Of a DNA stretch of 10,103 nt, positions 1 through 7,587 are shown one piece after another. The position numbers and the translations under genes were made by a program. The first letter of the stretch is position 1, and the number at the start of each line of letters is the position of its first letter. The DNA comes from Phoronis ovalis (lineage: Eukaryota; Phoronida; Phoronidae). The notes beneath the pieces are model-generated. The model saw nothing but the letters and a program-made list of their open reading frames with translations, was not told the DNA's origin and did no database searches. The stretch lies in the NCBI GenBank assembly GCA_028565635.1, contig JAOXYB010067889.1:1-10103 (forward strand), in the 5' to 3' direction.

Positions 1-440
1 CTCACCATTATTGTTACAGGTGCTACTTGTATATAAAGATTATAAGTTATATTTTGTTGTTCTTTAAAATAAAATAACTTATGCAGTGAAAACAAAAATA
101 GTTGTTAAATTATATGTCCTTTCTCAAGAAGAACAATCTTGCAATTGGTGGACAATTATCGAAGTGGTTAATTTGGACTGTATTTTAAATAATTTCTTGC
201 AGTAAATGTACCGATTACGTTACAGAAATGACAGAAAAGTGAAACATGTTAATTTTATTATCTATTATTAACCAGTACAATGACAATGCATGCCTCCTTA
301 GTAATTCTAAGCTAACGTGATAACACCTCCATTTCCATACTGAGTAAAAAATATAAACTCAAAATAATTATACTGAAGGTTTAGGTAAAATCTACAAATA
401 ATTAAAAGCTGAATGCCCTGCATGTAGACTGACTTCAGTC
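1..440. other. AT-rich intergenic or intronic DNA, no gene seen
   Basis: This stretch is strongly AT-rich, with no open frame of useful length and no repeat or RNA signature that I can support. It could be intron or intergenic sequence. Nothing marks a promoter convincingly. Confidence 0.6.
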
Positions 441-530
441 CCTCTTGGATAACATTTCCCCCGCGGGAATGCTCGCCCTCAAATGCATTTTTCCACGCTC
501 CCCTTCAGGAAAATCCTGAATCCGCCACTG
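441..530 (-). mobile_element. Fragment of a DNA-transposon-like repeat (terminus at about 530)
   Basis: Read on the minus strand from 530, the sequence begins CAGTGGCGGATTCAGGA and continues as a purine-rich, G-run-containing stretch that is clearly GC-richer than the surrounding DNA. Termini of the CAGTGGCGGATC... type are frequent at the ends of hAT-like non-autonomous elements and other dispersed invertebrate repeats; this is general knowledge, not a database match. A perfect hairpin (TTCAGGA, 3-nt loop, TCCTGAA, positions 504-520) lies just inside the terminus. I see no matching opposite terminus and no target-site duplication, so it is probably a truncated copy. The inner boundary is approximate. 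Confidence 0.4.
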
Positions 531-539
531 AGTGTATGG

Positions 540-1389
540 TAAACAACTCTTTCATAGCCTTATGTTATATTTGATATGGTTGTAGCATTAGCAAGTCAGA
601 GACATTTTTGTTGTTAAATGCAATCTTTTGATGTGGTTATAGAATATAGTCACCCATTTTAACTAAACGTTATCTGGATAAAACCCAATGCAAGAGGCAC
701 AGATTATTTAGGAGGCATGGTACAAGAGCTTACTACTATAGGATATATAACTGTATTGGAATTATTATTATTTAGAATTTGCTATAGGATATTTCGCTGT
801 ATTTGTACTATTAATATTGTTTATTCAGTTGAAGCAATTAAGAAACATTCAGATCTGAAAGAAGAACTGACTTTTCAGACAATTATAAGGAACTCTTCTA
901 TGATTGTATCAAGGTATATTATTGTGAGCTGTGTATGCTGTGTAGAACCTTTGCAAGGACTCCATCATGACGATTGAATATTCATAGAAGTTAAACGCCA
1001 TGTTTCAAGGACTGTGGTTATTTTAAATTCATTTTCACATTAACTAAGACTTGACAATCAACAAGTTATTGTAATTGCATGCTTTTATTAATTTTATTAA
1101 TTATATTAACTCATTTTAAAACTGAAAACTTTAACATTTTATTGTGTTTTTTTAACGAGCAAGGTACATAACTGTAAGCAAAATAGAAATCTATTAGCCA
1201 CCTTTACTAGTCCTTCATTTTTTGTTCTAGATACAAAGTTTCAGGCTTGAAATGTTTATCTCGTAAATACGCGAAAACGAGCATGACGTGACCCGATTTT
1301 TATGGAGTGTCCACTATCCCCCCACAAATGGATCGTTTAGGATTTTAAAATAATATGCTAATCTAGTAAAAGCCACAATTTGTGCAGGA
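540..1389. other. AT-rich non-coding DNA, no supported gene
   Basis: No coding gene is supported here. An 86-codon open frame at 717-977 is rich in I, Y, C and V, as expected from translating AT-rich DNA, and shows no domain. The rest consists of poly-A/T runs without repeats that I can delimit. Confidence 0.55.
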
Positions 1390-1420
1390 ATGATAAAGCA
1401 TGGCATCTGCGCAGGACTTA

Positions 1421-1600
1421 CAGGGCCGTCAGACACTTTTTCAAAAGGGGGGTGCGTTTGCAGTAAATTATGTGCCTCGGACCAGGACTGTCGAAGTCAG
1501 CTCGCACAACGTGAAGCGGCACGAGGGGGAGAGTCCAGCGGGGGTGTCCCCTTCCGTAATCAGCATGGGGTCCAGGGCCATTTTTTTTAATGCGTGTTAC
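1421..1600 (+). mobile_element. GC-rich transposon-like fragment with CAGGGCCG terminus
   Basis: A sharp GC island in AT-rich DNA starts with CAGGGCCGTCAGACAC and continues with TTTTTCAAAAGGGGGG-type sequence. Its right part carries G-rich and C-rich blocks (a GGGGGAGAGTCCAGCGGGGG stretch, then GGGGTCCAGGGCC followed by a T run). CAGGGCCG is a common start of hAT-superfamily terminal inverted repeats in animals, and G-rich blocks like these are common in invertebrate non-autonomous elements. Both statements are general knowledge, not a match that was run. The overlapping short open frames on both strands here are by-products of the GC content. No opposite inverted terminus or 8-bp target duplication could be fixed, so the extent is approximate. 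Confidence 0.4.
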
Positions 1601-1829
1601 ATCCTCCATTTTGAGCATAAACTCAGCTTTCTAAATTGACTGTAAAATCATAATTAAAACAATGTTTTAAAATATTATATGGTGCAAAATAAAAAATCAG
1701 TGTTGTAATGTATTGTTTTGTATTTGTATATGTTTTTATATAATTATATACCCCTTTATCTTACACATATAGTAAATCAAAGCGGCTTTAAACTATACAG
1801 GACTTTTTGACACAATTACCCATTACAGG

Positions 1830-2140
1830 CCTGTTCACTCCACGAACAGTCTCAACTCCCTGGGGAGCACACAGTGGGGCTTCCGTATTCAGCGCACTAA
1901 TATACAAAGGAGAGGAAGGACCAATTGATGGCCGACATCAAATAGCCGTTCTTTAACGTTCCTGAGAGATAGACCTCACAGAGACGGGACCGCCATTTAA
2001 CGTAGTCATCCGAGCCACAAGGGATACACAGTTCCTACTGTTGAGAGCCAGGTATTTTTTTTATCTTGAAAGGATCGAATCCAGGATCTTTGAGATGCCA
2101 GGTGGACGGGGTAACCACTGCTCCACAAAGCTCTCTAAGA
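1830..2140 (-). repeat. tRNA-derived SINE-like element
   Basis: On the minus strand a tRNA-like head is visible. An A-box-like GTGGAGCAGTGGTTAC lies at 2126-2111 and a B-box-like GGATTCGATCC at 2082-2072, about 30 nt apart as in tRNA genes and tRNA-derived SINEs. Transcription would run towards lower coordinates, into a body of intermediate GC content that includes ACGTTAAAGAAC (about 1960-1948). That motif is of a kind I associate with mollusc SINE bodies. No intact cloverleaf is evident, so this is not called as a functional tRNA. The 3' boundary near 1830 and the SINE family are uncertain, and no flanking target duplication was found. Confidence 0.55.
2072..2126 (-). promoter_or_regulatory. 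RNA polymerase III A-box/B-box pair
   Basis: A-box-like TGGAGCAGTGG (2125-2115) and B-box-like GGATTCGATCC (2082-2072), both on the minus strand, form an internal type-2 Pol III promoter arrangement for the SINE-like block. The B box differs by one base from the GGTTCGANNCC consensus. Whether it is transcribed cannot be told from sequence. Confidence 0.5.
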
Positions 2141-2149
2141 CCAGCAGTA

Positions 2150-2320
2150 TGACATTTTTTTAAATTTAGAATATGTTTTGTTTGTCTGGTCTTCGTAAAT
2201 TAGACGGATAGACATAAAAAGGGGTTCAGGAAAAAAATCGAGCGCATTCGTACCTAACACAAGTATTACATTTATTTTGATTGTACAATTGTTTCAGCAC
2301 GTAGAAAACATTTCAAACCT
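2150..2320. other. Non-coding spacer, nothing recognised
   Basis: AT-rich sequence between the SINE-like block and the tandem duplication. No coding potential or RNA signature is seen. Confidence 0.5.
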
Positions 2321-2430
2321 ACTTATAAAAGTAATCATTACAAATGCAATGTTCCTCAACAACAAGGTAAACTTTACTTATAAATCTAATCATTGCGAAT
2401 ACAGTGCACATCAATAACAACCCGAGGCTT
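2321..2430. repeat. Two-copy diverged tandem duplication, about 55 bp unit
   Basis: ACTTATAAAAGTAATCATTA at 2321 is echoed 55 bp later by ACTTATAAATCTAATCATTG at 2376. The similarity continues through the TGCAATGTTCCTCAACAACA and TACAGTGCACATCAATAACA segments. The copies are diverged by substitutions, so the duplication is old. It lies immediately left of the first 119-bp direct repeat. Confidence 0.6.
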
Positions 2431-2446
2431 GAAAGATATTAAGCTG

Positions 2447-2565
2447 ACAACAGGGACACCGTGGCGCGTTTTGGGATCAAGCTTGTGTGACCGGAAATAA
2501 ATGAACCAAGTTTTAAAATGTGTTACTCGAAGAATTTTGATTAATAAATAGAAAACGAGATGTCA
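2447..2565 (+). repeat. 119-bp direct repeat, left copy
   Basis: This 119-bp block, starting ACAACAGGGACACCGTGGCG and ending GAAAACGAGATGTCA, recurs at 4441-4559 with no mismatch that I can find. Including the two preceding bases, the left copy reads TGACAACA...GATGTCA, that is TG...CA as in LTRs. Thirteen bases after its end lies TGGTATCATCTGT (2578), faintly like a tRNA primer-binding site. It may be a very short LTR (TRIM-like), a dispersed short repeat, or one end of a local duplication. No coding potential. Confidence 0.85.
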
Positions 2566-3157
2566 AAATAATTGTAATGGTATCATCTGTACAATTCTTA
2601 ACTTATCTGCTTCATGCGTGTCATCTATTTAACGTTACGGTGCTATTCTTTTACCCTGCTGATATCAAATGCTGATGAGATTTCAGTTTTTGGAAACACA
2701 GCTTTACTGCACATTTAATAGAGTTATAGTTTTAAGTCGACTGAATTTTTTTGCTATTTTAGTTTCGAATCATTTCTGGTGAAATACATATTTTTTTAGT
2801 TTATAGTTATGAAGGTGGATATAAATATCATACACGGTTGGTGATTTGATTCAGAAAGTCGGTGAAAAGCATCTTTTTTACTCTTTCGTTCTCTTTACTA
2901 CGTTTTGTTTCAAATAAATGTTCACACAATTCAAATGTATGCTAGGAAGTGGATACGTCGTTACTAAGTAGTGCGGTACTACTTTTAACTTAGTTTTAAT
3001 CTATTTGCTGTAAATAATAAAATTCTAAGAACAGCCCCGCAATTTAGCAATTTAGCAATATGGCGGCCATCTCAGATTTGTTCAAATACAAAATTTGATG
3101 TTTTAATAATTTCATGCAAAATTAAAAGATTTCTTATAGTTCTAGTTCACTTCTTAA
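2566..3157. other. Non-coding AT-rich segment between repeats
   Basis: This lies inside the interval bounded by the 119-bp repeats. I see no gag, pol or other retroelement coding sequence and no open frame worth calling. A small CAATTTAG tandem (about 3050-3058) precedes an ATGGCGGCCAT site. Confidence 0.5.
3060..3070. promoter_or_regulatory. Possible YY1-type site ATGGCGGCCAT
   Basis: ATATGGCGGCCATC contains the ATGGCGGC core recognised by YY1-family factors. It is nearly palindromic, so GCCGCCAT-type cores read on both strands. It stands out in an AT-rich context. No transcription start can be tied to it, and one 8-mer could occur by chance. Confidence 0.2.
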
Positions 3158-3414
3158 CAAATTAAATCATCAAAAATACTACATATCAGAATATAACCAT
3201 TATCAGTGAAATATAGCCGTTATTAAATTTGTTCATGCTTATCTCTAAAACAAATTAAAGCATCAGAATATAACAATTATCAGTGAAATATAGCCGTTAT
3301 TAAATTTGTCCATGCTTATCTCTAAAACAATTAAATCGTCATAAATACTACATATCAGAATATAACCATTATCAGTGAAGTGTAGCCGTTATTAAATTTG
3401 TTCATGCTTATCTC
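3158..3414 (+). repeat. Three-unit tandem array (93, 77 and 87 bp)
   Basis: Units start at CAAATTAAATCATC (3158), CAAATTAAAGCATC (3251) and CAATTAAATCGTC (3328). All share TATCAGTGAA, TAGCCGTTATTAAATTTG and CATGCTTATCTC. The middle unit lacks about 16 bp (the ATACTACATATCA portion) that is present in units 1 and 3. Units 1 and 3 share details that unit 2 lacks, so the deletion came after the array formed. No coding potential. Confidence 0.85.
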
Positions 3415-3690
3415 AAGAGAGGCTAATCTTTCCACACCTATGCCTTTGTATGGTAACTTTTGTGTAATTATGCTACCTCCTGCCACTATAAGCCCGATTC
3501 CGTGATTAGGGCGTAAAAAATATTCCTGTTATTCCAACGCAACCCCTCATCTGACGGGCCTGACTTAGAACAAATCAAATATACAGGAGGGAACAAGTTG
3601 ATGTTGTATTTCTGTCTTCTTACATAAAATTGGTTTCCTTAGCTGTTATGATAACTTAAATAAATACAAATGTATAAAAGTGTTGGTTGA
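3415..3690. other. Non-coding sequence downstream of the minus-strand exon
   Basis: Not assignable to a gene. The part 3480-3590 is somewhat GC-richer (CCCGATTCCGTGATTAGGGC) and may be a fragment of a dispersed repeat that I cannot name. Confidence 0.4.
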
Positions 3691-3696
3691 TTTAAT
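3691..3696 (-). terminator. Possible ATTAAA polyadenylation signal
   Basis: TTTAAT on the plus strand is ATTAAA on the minus strand, about 150 bp after the TAA stop of the minus-strand exon. ATTAAA is the commonest variant of the animal AATAAA signal. I found no AATAAA on that strand between here and the stop. In AT-rich DNA such hexamers are frequent. Confidence 0.3.
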
Positions 3697-3843
3697 AAAG
3701 TTTTCTTTTTTCGCCGTTAAAAAACCCCGGTACATGAAACTATAATTTAACAATGCGATAAAATAGGGTTGCACTGCTTTATGTATATAGGCAACAGATG
3801 ATTGCATTCTGTCATATGTTGTTTGATACAACTGCTAATTGTT

Positions 3844-4399
3844 TTAAATTCTCATGCCTCTTGGGCTCAGTGTCAACTCTATATCCCACCAATAAAGGCC
3901 CCGTGAGTTAACGTCCAGGCTGAGTGCATGATCATAATATTCTTGGTCCTTAACAGCGATATCAAGCTCTGCACGCTTTGGATATAGTGAATGCGTCGTT
4001 CTGTCAGCTACAGCTTTTTCCGGGTGGTAAGTAGCTCTGGCTACTACTTTTTGACCTTTAATTATTTCTGCCACCATAAAAGAGTTTGTAGCCATCCAAG
4101 CCGCGCACAACTGCAAGTGAAGTTCATATTCTTTGCTGTCCGCTCCTGATCTTTTATTTATCAATCTGTACTTTATCTCTCTGACATGTACACCATAGCT
4201 GGAATGACTTTTCCCCCTGCCTTCTGCTAATTTCCTTCCAGCTGTCATAGGAGGAACGCACTCGTTTAAATACATAAGCATGCTGGTCGACTTCACTGAT
4301 CCCAGTAGCTAAAACAAATTCGTAGTTGCTGTTGTTATAAACATTCAGTGTGAATCCGCGAGAATGACCAAGTCCCATAGTCCCACTAATACTGCGAAC
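3844..4399 (-). pseudogene. Terminal-exon-like coding segment with a one-base frame switch; product unknown, possibly actinoporin-like
   Basis: Two overlapping minus-strand open frames together look like one exon of about 185 codons. The first runs from a splice-acceptor-like site (exon start near 4399) in a glycine- and beta-strand-rich frame that stops at 4154. The second is open from about 4308, ends at a TAA at 3844, and is offset by one base. Protein-like composition passes from the first frame to the second near 4265-4280, around a TTTAAA tract, which suggests a single-base indel or an assembly error. The second frame has alternating hydrophobic, beta-type segments and a W-rich end (GLYWWDIEL). 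Length and pattern faintly recall actinoporin-like membrane-binding cytolysins found in molluscs, but no diagnostic motif is certain. Upstream exons are not identified. It lies between the 119-bp repeats. A disrupted pseudogene, a sequencing error or an unrelated hypothetical protein all remain possible. Confidence 0.5.
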
Positions 4400-4425
4400 C
4401 TGCATCAATAAAAAATAACAGTGTT
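4400..4425 (-). promoter_or_regulatory. Splice acceptor of the minus-strand exon
   Basis: On the minus strand a T-rich tract leads to TTTTTTATTGATGCAG, followed by an exon starting GTTCGCAGTATTAGTGGG. This fits an animal 3' splice site, with the frame entering at a codon boundary. It implies that the ATG inside the acceptor (4405-4403) is not the true start and that coding exons lie further upstream (higher coordinates). Only about 40 bp separate it from the right 119-bp repeat, so the upstream intron would contain that repeat. Confidence 0.5.
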
Positions 4426-4440
4426 AAGACACCTTTTATA

Positions 4441-4559
4441 ACAACAGGGACACCGTGGCGCGTTTTGGGATCAAGCTTGTGTGACCGGAAATAAATGAAC
4501 CAAGTTTTAAAATGTGTTACTCGAAGAATTTTGATTAATAAATAGAAAACGAGATGTCA
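4441..4559 (+). repeat. 119-bp direct repeat, right copy
   Basis: Same orientation and same sequence as 2447-2565, 1,994 bp apart. The two bases before it are TA rather than TG, and the bases after it (GGAAGC) differ from those after the left copy (AAATAA), so the repeat boundary is real on both sides. No clear target-site duplication is seen: AAGC abuts the left copy, and GAAGC follows the right copy but is shifted by two bases. A purine-rich tract expected before a 3' LTR is absent. Confidence 0.85.
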
Positions 4560-4725
4560 GGAAGCTAGATATAGTATAAAAGGTGGTTTTCTGAAATGTT
4601 ATTGTTTTAAATAAACTTGCATGCTATTAAAATGGATATATAATTATTTTAATGTTTAATAAAAAAGCACAATGTAGAAAATAGTGGATGTGACATAAAT
4701 ACATAAAAGAAAAAATGTCCGAAAT

Positions 4726-4947
4726 TCTCGATAGAATTCCATAAAAAGTTACCAACACTCTATAGAATCCTGTATAGACTTCAATAGACCCTCTATATAA
4801 TCCCCTATAGACTTTTATGGAAAGTGTCCATTTTTGCTATACATTCTATAGAATCTTCTATAGAATTATATAGAACTAAGTATAGAATTCTATAGAGTTC
4901 TCTATAGAATTCTATAGTTTTCAATACAATTCTATAGACAATTCTAC
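4726..4947. repeat. Degenerate TCTATAGAATTC minisatellite
   Basis: More than ten partial copies of TCTATAGAAT or CTATAGACTT-type words occur here, including CTATAGAATTCTATAG, which is a perfect palindrome. Spacing is irregular, about 10-25 bp, which fits a decayed low-complexity satellite built from a self-complementary unit. No coding potential. Confidence 0.75.
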
Positions 4948-5045
4948 ATAAACTTTTAGTAAGGATTAGCTTCATCTATAGGGAGAGTATGGAACTACTT
5001 TGATATAGGACGAAGAGTGATTATAAAGATAAGTCAACTGCAATG

Positions 5046-5125
5046 GTCACGAGTAGTATATTCGTGACGGGCAACTTTAATTAGCGGACTGAACAGACTG
5101 AACGGTCTGGCGGAGTAAAAAGCAA
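5046..5125 (+). repeat. Inverted-repeat block (partner at about 6872-6912) with a small hairpin
   Basis: GCGGACTGAAC...GGAGTAAAA at 5084-5120 matches, in reverse complement, the block CGTTTTACTCCGTTAGTCCG... near 6871-6900. Agreement is good apart from about an 8-base internal insertion. Just outside it, GTCACGA (5046-5052) and TCGTGAC (5062-5068) form a 7-bp hairpin. The pair may be the termini of a 1.8-kb mobile element or two oppositely oriented copies of a short repeat built from GGACTGAAC/GGACTAAC words. Confidence 0.5.
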
Positions 5126-5429
5126 ACTAACAAAGTTAAATAAACACCTGATTATTTACACAAGATGAACCTCTTCTTATGATTATTTTATGAAATAAAG
5201 TAATTTCTTGTAGTAATAAGTTGCAGAACTTGTCAAAATTGTATCATCGTTACATTTATCGGTTACTTCTCATGACTGCTCCTAAAATTGCCGCTTATGT
5301 GAAAAACCCCCAATGTAGAATGGAAATATTGTATTTTATTTGGTTAGTTGATTTTTTTTAATTTGAAGGTGATTCAACATAACAACATATAGGTCGCAAG
5401 GTTATATAGTATCAGTTCATATAGGTCAA
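5126..5429. other. AT-rich non-coding DNA
   Basis: No open frame or RNA signature. Two short CATATAGGTC words (near 5387 and 5418) precede the AT microsatellite. Confidence 0.5.
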
Positions 5430-5452
5430 ATATATATATATATATATATATA
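5430..5452. repeat. AT dinucleotide microsatellite
   Basis: Uninterrupted AT repeat of about 11 units. Length is likely to vary between individuals. Confidence 0.9.
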
Positions 5453-5718
5453 AACTGACGGAAATGTGAACATTTGCTATTATCATGAAATCAGGTTTCG
5501 GAAGCGTTTACAAAGATTGCATGTTTAGCAATTTTGCTCGGTGCTATATGGCGCGCACGCTTTCATGGAATTTTTTTTTTTTAATGTCTTCAAAAAGGAG
5601 CGCTAATACGCTAAGCATGATTACAAAAACTCGAAAATACTTTAAACTGGCAGACGGACTCTCGATGTGATTAGTTCGAAACCTCAACTGAAACATTTTG
5701 GTTTGATCTGGCAAGTCC

Positions 5719-5727
5719 TGTACTGTA
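5719..5727 (+). repeat. 9-bp target-site duplication, left copy
   Basis: TGTACTGTA directly abuts the left end of the foldback element and recurs exactly at 5975-5983, abutting its right end. Confidence 0.7.
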
Positions 5728-5974
5728 TAGACTTGCTCAAGTCCCTATGAACTTAAAAAAAAATGTTTATTTCTCTTTTTTATGTGTTTTACATCAGTGT
5801 TTTTAATTATCTCGTAATTTTTTTTTTTTTTATTATCATATATATGTTGAGTATTAGACGGCAAACACCCAACATATATATGGTAGTAAAAAAAAATAAA
5901 AATTTCGAGATAATTTAAAACACTGATGTAAAGACATAAAAAAGAGAATTAAACATAGGACTTGAGCAAGTCTA
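5728..5974. mobile_element. Foldback/MITE-like element with long terminal inverted repeats
   Basis: The element starts TAGACTTGCTCAAGTCC and ends in its exact inverse, GGACTTGAGCAAGTCTA. The inverted arms (about 5728-5849 and 5870-5974) match along most of their length, including ACATCAGTG/CACTGATGT, TTATCTCG/CGAGATAA and CATATATATGTTG/CAACATATATATG. They enclose a 20-nt loop. Differences are mainly in A/T homopolymer lengths. TGTACTGTA is present directly on both sides. There is no open frame, so it is non-autonomous. Long arms with a 9-bp duplication fit Mutator-like or Merlin-type transposition better than hAT (8 bp). The family is inference. Confidence 0.8.
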
Positions 5975-5983
5975 TGTACTGTA
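5975..5983 (+). repeat. 9-bp target-site duplication, right copy
   Basis: TGTACTGTA is identical to 5719-5727 and directly follows the foldback element, which marks its right boundary. Confidence 0.7.
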
Positions 5984-6870
5984 TTAACATATAAGATTGT
6001 ACTATTATGCTTGGGGTGTAATCAGAATTAAATTTATAAAAACACCTAGTATACCTTTTCCCAAAGATACGTAAAAAATCAGCAAGAAATAATAACAGCT
6101 AAAATACCAATAGCTTTTCTTTCAAAAAATGAGGTCTAACACTCTTAGTACCATGGATACGGTCACGTGTTATCCAAACACCTAGTTAGTTATCAGTTGA
6201 ATGCACATATGTGATACAGTTTGCTATGCGTTCGTTTTACGGAAATATAACTTGGATACGCCGCCAAACCCTCTTGTAAAAATACTGTCGTAGAAAATGT
6301 TACTGTAAGTTTCTTAGTTTATTTTAGCATCAGATATATAACTGAAAATCATATAAAATATAATCCCAAGTTATTATGTTTGCTAGATCAGTTCTGTTTG
6401 GGACTTGGCTTAAAGTAACTCTCGGAATTACAGAGTTAGGGAATAATGTCGCTGAGGCCCGATCGAATTAGGATAGTTGATGTTAAAACTTCTTTTATTC
6501 GATAGTTTGTTACCAACCACCCATCAAATGGATTTATTTGTCACCCCACCACCGATACTATGTATTTTAATTCAGTACCCATACCAGTAATATTTTTTCC
6601 CGTTTCCTTCTAACCGTCAATTGGAAATTGGTATGACGAGTCGCTGGCTAAAACCTGCGGGAGTTACTGGATATAATTTTTTGGTACGATTTGTCTTGAG
6701 ATTGAGTATTATAACATATACTTGTTAACGGGTGCGGCAACATTGCTAGGTGAGAGTAATCGATGAAGATTCTTCATATTTTATTAAATTATAATCTCTG
6801 CGTTGATTTTTTTTGTAATAAAATATGTATGAAGGCAGGTCATGTTTAATTTAAATTAAATAACTAAATT
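5984..6870. other. Non-coding DNA, no gene seen
   Basis: No open frame with protein-like composition on either strand and no repeat that I can delimit. A moderately GC-rich patch at 6410-6680 could be old transposon sequence but matches nothing I recognise. Confidence 0.5.
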
Positions 6871-6915
6871 CGTTTTACTCCGTTAGTCCGTTCAGTCCGT
6901 TGATTAACGTTGGCC
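6871..6915 (-). repeat. Inverted-repeat partner of the block at about 5080-5120
   Basis: CGTTTTACTCCGTTAGTCCGTTCAGTCCGTTGATTAACGTTGG, read in reverse complement, resembles the 5074-5120 block: both carry GGACTGAAC and GGAGTAAAA in the same order. No target-site duplication was found outside the pair. Confidence 0.5.
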
Positions 6916-7190
6916 ATTAGTGACATGCGTTTCCACTTTCGAAAGATTTGTCAGCAAGTAATTTGTAACTTAGCATTTTCGTTCTGTAGTTGATGTTCAG
7001 TAAACTTACACTTGACTTACCTTGAGTATATGCTCCTCGTGAGCGACTGACACTGACAGTATAATGGATATCCGTTGAAAAAATCGTATGAGCGACAATA
7101 TAAAACAGATTTTGCAATGCCTTTGTTATCGGGGGGATTGTGTTTACTCATTGTAGTATTGAATTAATATGTGAGTCATCAGCTGTATCG
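6916..7190. other. Non-coding DNA
   Basis: A 66-codon minus-strand open frame here shows no domain and is not supported. Nothing else is recognised. Confidence 0.45.
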
Positions 7191-7197
7191 AAACCCT

Positions 7198-7435
7198 GGA
7201 TCGAAACCAAAACTATACTTACTTTAATATTGATTCACGTTTATACGCGATGGGCAACCTGCCATATCTGTGTTTGTATGTCTTTGTAGGGCAGCTAATG
7301 GATAATAACTCTGTTCGAAATTCGTGAATGATCAGTAACGGGATTCACATGAAAAAGGTTGAGGCTTGTTCGCCAGGAATTTACCCTATGACTACGTAAG
7401 ATATATTATTAGAACACAGTTGTGAAACGTTAATG
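7198..7435 (+). repeat. Diverged duplicated unit, first copy
   Basis: Short blocks occur in the same order as in a second copy about 388 bp downstream: a TCGAAAC-AAA block near 7200, GATTCACGTTTAT (7232), CTGCCA (about 7259), GATTCACATGAAA (7341) with GAGGC, and TGAAACGTTAAT (about 7422). The sequence between blocks is not alignable by eye. The collinear order and near-constant spacing suggest an old tandem duplication of about 390 bp. Confidence 0.5.
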
Positions 7436-7587
7436 TTATGAGTACTCGATTAACGTTCGTTGACCGCAGCTTGTCATGATTACATTGATAAATAAACCTG
7501 ACAACGACAGTATGACTGGTGGCAAGTTCGTGCATTGTGACTTTAAAATTATAATAATAAAATTAAATTATGTCACCTGTCTGTGAC

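Noticed and set aside
717-977. 86-codon plus-strand open frame
   Set aside because: Its residue composition (I, Y, C, V) follows AT-rich base content. No domain, acceptor or repeat of coding character is present.
1390-1639. Three overlapping short open frames on both strands
   Set aside because: They arise from a GC-rich transposon-like fragment where stop codons are rare. The frames overlap each other and none looks like protein.
2072-2126. Functional tRNA gene
   Set aside because: A- and B-box words are present, but no complete acceptor stem or anticodon arm could be folded by eye. A SINE head fits better.
3646-3831. 61-codon minus-strand open frame downstream of the exon
   Set aside because: AT-driven composition, and it lies in the likely 3' UTR of the minus-strand exon.
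2566-4440. Autonomous LTR retrotransposon between the direct repeats
   Set aside because: No gag, protease, reverse transcriptase or integrase coding remnant is visible, and no polypurine tract precedes the right repeat.
5485-5670. 61-codon plus-strand open frame
   Set aside because: It includes a run of phenylalanines from a poly-T tract and shows no recognisable motif. Too short and without support.
6917-7117. 66-codon minus-strand open frame
   Set aside because: No domain, no convincing splice sites, and no similarity that I recognise.
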